From assembly GCA_013695475.1 (NCBI GenBank), contig JACDAJ010000077.1, forward strand, positions 1-59,548: a stretch of 59,548 bases of DNA, in the 5' to 3' direction. The position numbers and the translations under genes are program-made. Under the pieces are notes generated by a model. The model saw only the letters and a list, made by a program, of their open reading frames with translations. It had not been told where the DNA came from and ran no database searches. Positions 1-7,656 of this stretch are shown here, one piece after another. Origin of the DNA: Rubrobacter sp. (GTDB taxonomy: Bacteria; Actinomycetota; Rubrobacteria; Rubrobacterales; Rubrobacteraceae). Numbering within the stretch: position 1 is the first letter of the stretch; each line of letters opens with the position of its first letter.

Positions 1-165
1 GACCACGGTTGGGGGTCTGTGGGAGGCAGGTCGCTGCGGCGGCGCATCATGCGGGAGGCTCCTTTTCGAGGGTGCCACGATGCTACATCCGGCGACCGAA
101 GATGGCCATTAAATCAGCGGCTTCCTAACCCGAATAATCCACGAGAGTGTGAATCGCTTTGCATA

Positions 166-203
166 GCGAATCGAGAAAACGCCATTGGCGACCCTCGATT
201 CGC
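166..203. repeat. Inverted repeat downstream of the arginase-like gene
   Basis: Ten-base arms GCGAATCGAG (166-175) and CTCGATTCGC (194-203) can form a hairpin, and the loop itself contains a CGCC/GGCG palindrome. It lies about 50 bp past the stop of the minus-strand gene that ends at 251, so it could be a terminator or a repeat element. The CGATTCGCGGC motif recurs at 1194-1226 and 58161-58173. No gene is supported in positions 1-250. Confidence 0.5.
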
Positions 204-250
204 GCCGCCGGCCATGTGCGGAAGCGATCAACCGGATCCTGTATCACTTG

Positions 251-1282
251 CTAAAAAAGCGAACTCTGGACGAGCCGTAAACCGGCTCGAAGCACCGACC
301 CGTCGTCGTCGAAGGCCGGATCGTACGAGGCGACCCCGACGGCGGCGATCTCGCAATGTTCACGCACGAGATGGACGATCCGCTCCGCCTCCTCAACCGT
401 CAAACCGTCCGGCGGAGCGAATTCGTTGGCGGCTCCCACGCTTTCCGGGTCGAGAAAGTCGAGGTCGAGATGGAGATACACGGATCGGGTACGGTTTCCC
501 AAATCTTCGAGCGTGGATTTCATTTTCTCCATCCCGGCCTCGGATCTCGCCTCCCCCGCCTCGAACACGGAGATTTCGGAGTTCGAGAGGCGTTTCCTTT
601 CTTCCGGCTCGATTTCACGGACGCCGACCAAAACCACGTTCTTCTCCGCCGCAGGCGAGAAGTTCGGCACGCTCGCGGCCATGTTCTTCCAACAATGACC
701 CACGGCGATGGAGAGTCCCATGTTGTCCGAGAAGCCCGTGTTCGTCGTATCCGGAGTGTGGAAATCGGCGTGTCCGTCGAACCACACGACACCGAGATTT
801 TCGCCCCCCACTCCGGCGACGGTTCCGACGGAGTTGTTGCAATTTCCGGACAATACGAGCGGAAAGTCGCCGGACTCCCGGCAATCACGAACCTCCCGAG
901 AAATGAGACGATCAAGCTCGAAAGCGACCGCCACCTCGGCGGGAAGCGAGTTTTCCGATTCTAAAAAACGAACTTCCACGTCATGCCCGTCCGCCGAAAG
1001 AGCATCGGCGAGTCCGCCCCGGACGAGATGCTCCGGGCCACGGCCCATGCGAACGCCCCGGTGTCCCGAGTCATACGGAGCCAGAATCGCACGCACGTTC
1101 ACCGCCAAACCGTTTCCCGAAACCTTCTCATACGGAATCCGGTCAATCTCCCCCGCATACGTCCGACGGCGCGAATGGTCGAGCCGCGATTCGTATTTCC
1201 CGATTCGCGGCTTCTCCTCGATTCGCGGCTTTCCCCCGTCTCGCCCGCCCCCGAAAACCGGGACTCGGTCGGCGGACTCCAT
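251..1282 (-). CDS. Arginase/ureohydrolase-family protein with an altered metal site
   Basis: 343 residues. The family hydrolyses guanidino compounds (arginine, agmatine, formiminoglutamate) with a binuclear Mn centre. Two metal motifs are intact: DGHADFH and DLDFLDP. The first motif, normally GGDHS, reads GNCNNS, so the first His ligand is replaced by Asn. That makes substrate and even activity uncertain. ATG at 1282 was chosen because it sits one base after the stop of the upstream RAM gene with GAGGA in front, which suggests translational coupling. Residues 14-33 are an unusual Arg/Lys/Glu-rich stretch encoded by short CGATTCGCGG-type repeats, so the conserved domain may really start at a GTG near NVRAILAP. 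Family assignment is firm; function is not. Confidence 0.75.
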   Translation of the reverse strand: MESADRVPVFGGGRDGGKPRIEEKPRIGKYESRLDHSRRRTYAGEIDRIPYEKVSGNGLAVNVRAILAPYDSGHRGVRMGRGPEHLVRGGLADALSADGHDVEVRFLESENSLPAEVAVAFELDRLISREVRDCRESGDFPLVLSGNCNNSVGTVAGVGGENLGVVWFDGHADFHTPDTTNTGFSDNMGLSIAVGHCWKNMAASVPNFSPAAEKNVVLVGVREIEPEERKRLSNSEISVFEAGEARSEAGMEKMKSTLEDLGNRTRSVYLHLDLDFLDPESVGAANEFAPPDGLTVEEAERIVHLVREHCEIAAVGVASYDPAFDDDGSVLRAGLRLVQSSLF

Positions 1283-1283
1283 A

Positions 1284-1565
1284 TTATTCCTCGAACCCAA
1301 TGCTCCATACCCGGTCGAGATCGTAGTTCGAGTACGTGCGGAACGCGACCATCGTCTCGGTCCGGGCGACGCCGGGAACCTGCGCGACCTTCCCCGGCAC
1401 GATGTCATTCAGGCTCTCGAAGTCCGGGATGCGAACCATGACGATGAGGTCGTGCGGGCCGGTGACGGAGTACGCCTCGGTCACGCCTTCTATTTCGATG
1501 ATCGCCTGCGCGGCTTCCTGGACGCGCTCGCTTTCGGTCGTGACGAGGACTATCGCCGTTACCAA
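1284..1565 (-). CDS. Stand-alone Lrp/AsnC ligand-binding (RAM) domain protein
   Basis: 93 residues that correspond only to the C-terminal RAM domain of Lrp/AsnC regulators. The N-terminal DNA-binding helix-turn-helix is absent. Landmarks include the opening strand TAIVLVTT, the VTGPHDLIVMV core, and VPGVARTETMVAF. Such SraM-type proteins form ring oligomers and bind amino acids. It starts at TTG 1565 with GGGAGG 7 nt upstream. The adjoining downstream gene is an arginase-family enzyme, so a role in sensing an amino acid for that enzyme is plausible but inferred. Confidence 0.85.
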   Translation of the reverse strand: MVTAIVLVTTESERVQEAAQAIIEIEGVTEAYSVTGPHDLIVMVRIPDFESLNDIVPGKVAQVPGVARTETMVAFRTYSNYDLDRVWSIGFEE

Positions 1566-1584
1566 AGTTTGCCTCCCATGCTCC

Positions 1585-2550
1585 TCATACTCCGAACGTG
1601 ACGGTTCCGGTGAGCGTATTGTTGTCGAGGAACTCCTCGTATTCGACGGGGTCGGCCTCGACGGTGACCTCCGCCGTCTCGTCCACCTCGCCGGGGCGGA
1701 AGCCGGAGACTTCGATGGTCGCCGTACCGCCGTTCGCCTCGATGCGCTCGATGGTCGCCGACTGCGATTGTCGCTCGGCTTGCGTGTTTATGATCACCTC
1801 GACGGGGACGGCGGTCTCCGGAACCTCTCCCCCGTTCGTTATGACGACGGTGAAAGAAGGCTCGTCGTCGCCCGAGAGGACGACGTTTCCGCCCGGAACC
1901 ATTTGCTGGTCGCCCGCGACGGTCACGGATGTGATCTCCACCCCGTGCAAAGCGTTCGGGTCGTCCCTCGCCCCCACCGGATCATCCGTCGCCGTCTCGA
2001 AACCCGTCTCTTCATAGTCCATGAACGGCGGTGGCTCCTCGATGAAATCCTGGTCGCGAGTCTGGCCGACGCTCTCCAAAGAGCCTCCGACCGCCGGAAG
2101 ATAGTGGTTGCGTAACATTCCGTCGGAGAGCCGATAGCTGTCCACCGCCTGCGCGTACGCCTCCGGGAAGTTGTCCGGATTGTCGGCGGCGGAGGTTGCG
2201 AGGCGTTCGGTGGCATCGGCACGGACTCCCAAAGCGCTCACCATATAATGATCCGCGTCGTTGAATTCGGGGGGTATCTCCTCGTTGCCGAGGGCGCGGC
2301 TGTAAAGGAGTTCGGACTGGTTCGCGGCCTGGCTGATGGCTTCGGCGTCGAGGTTTCCCGGCTCGCCCTCGGCGCTCGCGAGGACGCTTTGAAGTTGCTC
2401 GGCGCCTGTGTTCGAGGAGTCAGAGAGGATGCTGTCGGCGGTCGTGATGTACTTTCGGACTTGCGTGGATTCCTGCGTCGCGACGCAGCCGCGCACGACG
2501 AAGAAAATGAAGACGAACGCCATGAAGAGGAAGAAGATCGAGCCGAGCAT
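1585..2550 (-). CDS. Membrane-anchored protein with a CARDB-like C-terminal domain
   Basis: 321 residues from the ATG at 2550. One N-terminal transmembrane helix (about residues 2-21) is followed by a helical region and a C-terminal beta-rich part (about 200-321). The latter has the alternating pattern of CARDB/Ig-like extracellular domains (FTVVITNGGEVPETAVPVEV). The frame stays open upstream for 41 codons to an ATA at 2673 and would add a basic cytoplasmic tail (KPAQRGRKPAAKSGG). ATG 2550 would place the membrane helix at residue 2, so the longer form is likely. No family name is assigned. It is the first gene of a run with the RAM and arginase-like genes. Confidence 0.7.
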   Translation of the reverse strand: MLGSIFFLFMAFVFIFFVVRGCVATQESTQVRKYITTADSILSDSSNTGAEQLQSVLASAEGEPGNLDAEAISQAANQSELLYSRALGNEEIPPEFNDADHYMVSALGVRADATERLATSAADNPDNFPEAYAQAVDSYRLSDGMLRNHYLPAVGGSLESVGQTRDQDFIEEPPPFMDYEETGFETATDDPVGARDDPNALHGVEITSVTVAGDQQMVPGGNVVLSGDDEPSFTVVITNGGEVPETAVPVEVIINTQAERQSQSATIERIEANGGTATIEVSGFRPGEVDETAEVTVEADPVEYEEFLDNNTLTGTVTFGV

Positions 2551-2699
2551 CGTCAGCCACGCCGGGAGGGTTCGCCGCTGCTTCGGGCGTTTGGCGGCGC
2601 CGCCGCCGCTTTTCGCGGCGGGTTTTCTCCCGCGCTGGGCGGGTTTACGGGAAGATCTTCCTTGCTCAGCTATCTCGACACCCCCCTTGCCTGGCCGCG

Positions 2700-2783
2700 T
2701 GGGCGAGGGGGGACTCGAACCCCCACGTCCTCTCGGACACTAGACCCTGAACCTAGCGCGTCTACCAATTCCGCCACTCGCCC
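2700..2783 (-). tRNA. tRNA-Leu (anticodon CAG)
   Basis: A cloverleaf on the minus strand. The acceptor stem pairs GGGCGAG with CTCGCCC, the discriminator is A at 2700, the T arm reads GGGGGTTCGAGTCCCCC, and the anticodon stem-loop is CTAGG-TTCAGGG-TCTAG with anticodon CAG. The long variable arm is typical of tRNA-Leu. CCA is not encoded. Confidence 0.95.
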
Positions 2784-2876
2784 GCGAAACAAAACACCGT
2801 CTTCAAACCTCGCTCCCAGAGCCTTTCTCAGGCTTGAAGCTGCGTGGATTCTACCAGCGCGAAGACGCGAAGGCGA

Positions 2877-3313
2877 GGTCGCTCCGCCTTCGGCTGCGCT
2901 CCCGGTTTTTGGTTGTTGGTTTTTGGTTATTGGTTGATGGCAATGCCGAGTACGACCGCATCCGCCTGCTTCGCCGCGCCGCGAAACGCCCGTCTGTCTG
3001 CGAATTCGCGGAGACGACTCGATATTCGCATCGCGAAGGAGACGCTTCGTCGAGAGGCGCTCGTTTCGGGAGTCGAGCCGTTTCCGACGGACTCGACCGA
3101 CGCTTCGGCGAGTTTCCGATACTTCGCCAAGCCGCGAAATGCCCGTCTGTCCGCGTCCCTCGGCGGGAACGTCTCTCGCGGAGGAGACACTTCGCCGGAA
3201 CGTCTCCGCGAAGGTGTGGCCGCAGAGTGCGCGGCGAACGCCGATTTCTCATACAGAGTCCGACACAAGAAACCAATAACCAAAAACCAACAACCAAAAA
3301 CCGGAGCGAAGCG
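2877..3313. repeat. Composite intergenic repeat: inverted TTGGTT arms with an internal duplication
   Basis: Near-identical inverted arms of about 33 bp, built from TTGGTTGTTGG and TTGGTTATTGG units, lie at 2903-2935 and 3270-3302. GC-rich CGCTCC/GGAGCG flanks extend them. Between them a 24-bp unit (CCGCGAAACGCCCGTCTGTC...) occurs twice, at about 2979 and 3133. No credible gene is present in 2784-3379. The same arm type recurs at 27,174, 35,477, 38,128 and 48,172. Confidence 0.75.
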
Positions 3314-3362
3314 CCCCCCCCTTTTCTCATCGAGGATTCAGAATCGCATCGGGGCGATGGCT

Positions 3363-3368
3363 TACAAT
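3363..3368 (+). promoter_or_regulatory. Probable -10 box (TACAAT) of the FHA/kinase operon
   Basis: TACAAT ends 11 nt before the GTG at 3380, so transcription would begin at or within a few bases of the start codon. No Shine-Dalgarno sequence precedes the GTG. No clear -35 was found. Confidence 0.5.
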
Positions 3369-3379
3369 ACGCTCGTATC

Positions 3380-5017
3380 GTGGCAGAGACGAGATACATT
3401 GAGGGACAGAGCCGGTACGCGCTCTCCGAGATGATCGGGCGCGGCGGCTTCGCGACCGTCTGGCGAGCCAGCCCCGTTGTCGGCGGCTATTTCGGGAGCG
3501 CCGACGACGTCGCCATCAAAGTCATCCCCGTATACAACGAATCCGAACGCTCGCGCGCACTCCGGGAAGGCCAGATCGCCGAGTATTTGAAGCACCCGAA
3601 CATCGTCGAGACCCTCGAAGTCATCCCCGGCGAGCATGAGATTTATCTCGTGACCGAGTTCGTGGCGGGGCTTCCGCTCGACGAGGCCGCCCGCTTTTAT
3701 GGCGTGGACGAGGTCGCGGACTCGCTCGCGCAGGTTCTCGAAGCCCTCGTGTACGCCCACGGACAAGGCATCATCCACCGCGACATAAAGCCCCAAAACG
3801 CACTCGTTGACCGCCGCGGAACCGTGAAGCTCACCGACTTCGGAGTCGCATACCGCGCCGGAGACACACGACTCACGAGGATCGGGTTCGCGGTCGGGAC
3901 GCCGGGGTACATCGCGCCGGAGATCCTCGACGGCTCCGACCCGACGGCTCTCACCGACATATATGCGGTCGGGGCGACGGCGAAAGCGCTCCTCTCGCAC
4001 CAGCCCGAAGAACCGTCCGAACGACTCCGGGAATTCATAGACCGGGCGACTTCGCCGAACCCGGCGCACCGCCCGCAAAGCGCGTGGGCCGCCCTCAAAC
4101 TCCTCACCGGAAGGAAAGCTCCGAGATCCCCGGCGGCGAAACCCCCGGCTCGAGCCTCCGCGAAGAAGACGCGACAAGTCGAAAACCGCGAAAGGCGCGA
4201 AAAACGACCGATGGAGCGGATGCCCGCAGCTCTCTCTTCGAGTGCGATGCGGGCGGCGAACGGCCTCGCCGCCGGGTATCTCGGATATTTGCTCGGGAGT
4301 TCGCTTCTTCTTTTGGGGGGCGCGGAGTCGGCGGGCATCGCCGCCGGGTTCGGAGTGGCCGGATACCTTCTTCCTCGGCTGGCCGCGCTCGGGATCATCG
4401 TCGCTCTCGCGGTCGCGCTTTTGCAAGGCGGTGTGGGACTCGGACTCGGGCTTCTCGCCCCGGCGGTCGGGGCGGTGTGGGTCGTCGGGTCGGGGGCCGT
4501 CGGGAGCGGGGCGAGAAAGCTCCCTTTAGCTCCGGTTTTAGCCGTCCCACTCGCCGCCGTTAACCTCGCCGCCGGGCTTCCCATCCTCCTCGGAGCCGTG
4601 ATGCGCCCCATCGCCGCCGGGCTTTCGGCGATGTTCGGGGGTTTCGTTTTCCTCCTCGGCGCGATTTTGATGGGCGACGGGGTTCTTCCTTTTTATGGCG
4701 GGGCGCCGTTCCGGGAGATACCGGAGGCGTATGGGCCGGGGGAACTCATAGCCCACGTGGAGAGGATCGTCGTTCTTTATCCCGAGGTACTCGCGCTGCC
4801 TGTTTTGTGGGGACTCATGGCGGTCGTCGTGTCGGTCGGGGAGTGGGCGAAGATGCCGTTCGTCGGGATCTCGCTCGCCGCGTTGGCGGGTTTGTTCGCA
4901 TATGCGGCGGTGATCTCCGGCACGGGGGAGTACCTCGCGGACGCTGTGATATCGCTCGGCCTCGCGTCTATAATATACGTGGCGCTAAGGTACCTCGTGT
5001 CGTGGGCGAGAGGTTAG
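3380..5017 (+). CDS. Membrane Ser/Thr protein kinase (Hanks type)
   Basis: 545 residues. The kinase domain covers about residues 10-243: glycine loop GRGGFATVW, ATP-binding Lys47, catalytic loop HRDIKPQN with Asp135, DFG at 153-155, and GTPGYIAPE in the activation segment. A basic Pro/Ala/Lys linker (245-280) leads to a large hydrophobic C-terminal region with several predicted membrane helices and no PASTA domain, unlike the PknB homologue further down. GTG 3380 fits the kinase N-terminus; the longer open frame upstream consists of repeat DNA. It heads an operon with two FHA proteins and a PP2C phosphatase. Signals and substrates are unknown, but the RodA/PBP pair nearby suggests envelope control. 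Confidence 0.88.
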   Translation: MAETRYIEGQSRYALSEMIGRGGFATVWRASPVVGGYFGSADDVAIKVIPVYNESERSRALREGQIAEYLKHPNIVETLEVIPGEHEIYLVTEFVAGLPLDEAARFYGVDEVADSLAQVLEALVYAHGQGIIHRDIKPQNALVDRRGTVKLTDFGVAYRAGDTRLTRIGFAVGTPGYIAPEILDGSDPTALTDIYAVGATAKALLSHQPEEPSERLREFIDRATSPNPAHRPQSAWAALKLLTGRKAPRSPAAKPPARASAKKTRQVENRERREKRPMERMPAALSSSAMRAANGLAAGYLGYLLGSSLLLLGGAESAGIAAGFGVAGYLLPRLAALGIIVALAVALLQGGVGLGLGLLAPAVGAVWVVGSGAVGSGARKLPLAPVLAVPLAAVNLAAGLPILLGAVMRPIAAGLSAMFGGFVFLLGAILMGDGVLPFYGGAPFREIPEAYGPGELIAHVERIVVLYPEVLALPVLWGLMAVVVSVGEWAKMPFVGISLAALAGLFAYAAVISGTGEYLADAVISLGLASIIYVALRYLVSWARG

Positions 5018-5023
5018 GTTTTC

Positions 5024-5878
5024 TTGGGTTTCCTCAAAGGCATCGAAAAACGGATGGAGGGATTGGTCGAGGGCGTGTTCGGTCGCGCCTTCCGAAGGCG
5101 CATCCATCCGGTCGAGATCGCAAAGGGTCTCACAAAGCAAATGGACGAGGGACGGATGGTCTCGATCTCCCGCACATACGCCCCGAACGACTTCACCATC
5201 CACCTTTCCGAAGACGACGCCGAGTCCATGAAAGCGTACGAGGAGTCGCTCCGAGAGGAACTCATCCAATACGCCTCGACCCACGCCGAGTCGAAAAGCT
5301 ACCACCTCATGACCCCGCCATACGTCCGCTTCGAGCCCGAGGACTCGCTCAAATTCGGCGAGTTCGGCGTGACTGCGAAGCTCACGGGCGGCGACGGCCC
5401 TCGGGAAAGAGGCGCGCCGCAGGATACTTCCGGGCAGACCCGGATTTTCAAAACCGAGCAGACGACGGGCGGTTCGGTCGAGCAAGGGACGGCAGCGATC
5501 TCGATAGACGAGGCTCGGCAGCACGGGCTTGCGAGGGAGATCGTGGAGGTCATAACGGACGGCGGCGACGCGCAGCCGCTCGAAGGGGCGGGGCCGTGGA
5601 CGGTCGGGCGTTCGCAGGACAACGACATCGTCGTCTCCGACCCGAACGTTTCGAGGCGGCACGCGAAGCTCATCCGGGAAGAAAACGGGTTCGTCGTCGA
5701 GGATCTCGGCTCGACGAACGGCACGCTCCTCGACGGCGCCCCGATCGACCGCGAACGCATAGAAAGCGGCGATGAACTCACCTTCGGACAGAGCGTCGCC
5801 CGCTTCGTCCGGCGCATTGACTCGCCGGAGGGCCGCGAAAGCGGCGGCGAGGCCGGGCGCCGCACCGGGAGGGGGTAA
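5024..5878 (+). CDS. fhaA: FhaA-like protein (DUF3662 + FHA)
   Basis: 284 residues. An N-terminal DUF3662 domain (about 1-120; GFLKGIEKRMEGLVEGVFGR, then RRRIHPVEIAKGL) is typical of actinobacterial FhaA. A variable linker follows, then a C-terminal FHA domain (about 185-270) with GRSQDNDIVV, SRRHAKL and GSTNGT, which are phospho-Thr-binding motifs. It starts at TTG 5024, seven bases after the kinase stop. In mycobacteria FhaA binds phosphorylated MviN and regulates peptidoglycan synthesis; that role here is inferred from family and neighbourhood. Confidence 0.88.
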   Translation: MGFLKGIEKRMEGLVEGVFGRAFRRRIHPVEIAKGLTKQMDEGRMVSISRTYAPNDFTIHLSEDDAESMKAYEESLREELIQYASTHAESKSYHLMTPPYVRFEPEDSLKFGEFGVTAKLTGGDGPRERGAPQDTSGQTRIFKTEQTTGGSVEQGTAAISIDEARQHGLAREIVEVITDGGDAQPLEGAGPWTVGRSQDNDIVVSDPNVSRRHAKLIREENGFVVEDLGSTNGTLLDGAPIDRERIESGDELTFGQSVARFVRRIDSPEGRESGGEAGRRTGRG

Positions 5879-6363
5879 TGCTCGAGCTTCAAGTTCCACT
5901 CCTCGCCGCGAAGGCCCTCCTCCTCCTCCTCCTCTTCGCGTTCGTGTACGCCGTCGTGAGACGTGGCATAGGCGACCTCCGCGACGTCCCCGACGACGAC
6001 GGCGAGTTCGTGGCCGGCGCCCCCCAGCCCTCGCAAAAAAGAGGCCGGGCTGCCCGACCCCGCGACGCCTCCGAACTCATCGTGGAAGGGTCGGACATAT
6101 TCGCCCCCGGTACGCAGTTCGCCCTCGAGAACGGCTCGGTGAGCATCGGCCGCTCGTCGGGGAGCGACATCGTGGTGAAGAGCGACGACTATGCGTCCGG
6201 CCGCCACGCGCAGTTGTCGCGGCACGGGGGGCTTCTTTATGTCGAGGATCTCGGCTCGACGAACGGGACTTTCGTGAACGGGCAAAAGGCGGTCGGGGCG
6301 ACGCCTCTACGGGACGGGGACACCGTGAAAGTGGGTTCGACGACTTTCAGGTTCGTGGAGTAG
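5878..6363 (+). CDS. fhaB: FhaB/FipA-like membrane FHA protein
   Basis: 161 residues with one N-terminal transmembrane helix (about 8-25), a short linker and a C-terminal FHA domain (about 80-160) with IGRSSGSDIVV, SGRHAQL and GSTNGTFVNG. ATG 5878 overlaps the upstream stop (TAATG), so translation is coupled. FhaB/FipA proteins are substrates of PknA/PknB and are linked to septal and polar wall synthesis in actinobacteria. Length and layout match that family. Confidence 0.88.
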   Translation: MLELQVPLLAAKALLLLLLFAFVYAVVRRGIGDLRDVPDDDGEFVAGAPQPSQKRGRAARPRDASELIVEGSDIFAPGTQFALENGSVSIGRSSGSDIVVKSDDYASGRHAQLSRHGGLLYVEDLGSTNGTFVNGQKAVGATPLRDGDTVKVGSTTFRFVE

Positions 6364-6366
6364 TCT

Positions 6367-7653
6367 ATGTTTTATCTCGAACATTTCGGCCTCACCGACG
6401 CGGGCAAAGTCCGCGAAAACAACGAGGATTCGCTCCTCGTCGCGACCGGGGAGGACGAGACGCTCTTCGCGGTCGCCGACGGCATCGGGGGCTTTGAGGC
6501 GGGCGAGGTCGCGAGCCGCATGGCGATTGACGCGCTCAAAAAAATGGAGCCGAACGACCCGTTCGACGGCTCGGTGAAGGAAGCGAACCGCCGGATACGC
6601 GCCGCGTCGCAAGGCGACGAGAGTCTTTCGGGGATGGGAACGACCGTCGTGGCGATACGCTTCGGCGGGACGAAGCAAAAGCCGAGGGCCGAGATCGCGC
6701 ATGTCGGGGATTCGCGGGCGTATCTTCTTCGGGGCGGGGGACTCAAGCCCGTCACCGAGGATCACTCGCTCGTCTCCGAGCTTGTGAAGAGCGGGGATCT
6801 CACACGGGCGGAGGCGGCGGACCATCCTCAAAGGAACCTCATCACACGCGCCCTCGGGGCGGAGGAGAACGTGGAGGCGGACAACGCGGTGCTTCCCGTG
6901 GAGGCGAACGACCGTTTCCTCCTTTGCTCCGACGGCCTCTCGGACATGGTGAAGGAAGCGAGGATCGAAGAGGTTCTCAAAGAGCATGCAAAAGACCCGG
7001 ACACGGCTGCGAAGCAACTCCTCTCCGACGCGCTCGACGCGGGCGGCTCGGACAACATAACCATCATCGTCATTGACGTGCGCGAGCGGGACGAAAAAGA
7101 ACCCTCCCGCTCGCAAGGGACGCGCGAGATGCGGGCGGTGGGTCGCCCGGCGACCGGGGCTTCCGGAGCGACCGGGACCGCCGCGCCGAGCGCGTTCGCC
7201 TCGACGAGGAATGTGAAAGGAAGCTCCGGCAAAGGCCGGAAGGCGGGGAAGAAAAAGGGGCTGCGGGCGGTGATCGGGGGTATTTTCGGGCGGCTCGTGC
7301 GTGGCCTCGCCGTCCTCGCGGTTCTCGCGCTGGCTCTCACCCCGGTTTATCTGTGGGGCTCGAGCCGGTATTTCCTCGACTCGGACGGTGGCGAGGTCGT
7401 CGCGTACCGCGGCCTCCCGTACACCGTCGGCGACATGCCATTCAACGAAGAGTGGCGGAGGACGGGCATCGCCCTCGAAGACGTGGGGCAAACGTATCGA
7501 GACCCGATCAACGACAACACATACTACGAGCAAGAAGGCATCGAACAAGTCCTCGATCAAATGCAGACCGACATCGCCCGCAACCAGCGAGAAGAAGCCG
7601 AACAGGAAAACCGCGACGGCGGCGGAAACTCCCCCGAAGGGCGGGGGAATTAA
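6367..7653 (+). CDS. pstP: PP2C-family Ser/Thr phosphatase (PstP-like)
   Basis: 428 residues. The PP2C domain covers 1-240, with metal-binding acidic residues at Asp21 (NNED), Asp38 (ADGIGG), Asp189 (CSDGLSD) and Asp229 (GGSDN). A Gly/Ala/Ser linker and a basic stretch lead to one transmembrane helix (about 312-331) and an extracytoplasmic tail of about 95 residues ending in low-complexity Glu/Asn/Gly. Membrane PP2C enzymes in this operon position reverse PknA/PknB phosphorylation. It sits three bases after fhaB. Confidence 0.92.
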   Translation: MFYLEHFGLTDAGKVRENNEDSLLVATGEDETLFAVADGIGGFEAGEVASRMAIDALKKMEPNDPFDGSVKEANRRIRAASQGDESLSGMGTTVVAIRFGGTKQKPRAEIAHVGDSRAYLLRGGGLKPVTEDHSLVSELVKSGDLTRAEAADHPQRNLITRALGAEENVEADNAVLPVEANDRFLLCSDGLSDMVKEARIEEVLKEHAKDPDTAAKQLLSDALDAGGSDNITIIVIDVRERDEKEPSRSQGTREMRAVGRPATGASGATGTAAPSAFASTRNVKGSSGKGRKAGKKKGLRAVIGGIFGRLVRGLAVLAVLALALTPVYLWGSSRYFLDSDGGEVVAYRGLPYTVGDMPFNEEWRRTGIALEDVGQTYRDPINDNTYYEQEGIEQVLDQMQTDIARNQREEAEQENRDGGGNSPEGRGN

Positions 7654-7656
7654 ATA

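Noticed and set aside
2834-3379. N-terminal extension of the first kinase
   Set aside because: The extra 182 codons run through the inverted repeats and have no relation to kinases; GTG 3380 follows a -10 box.
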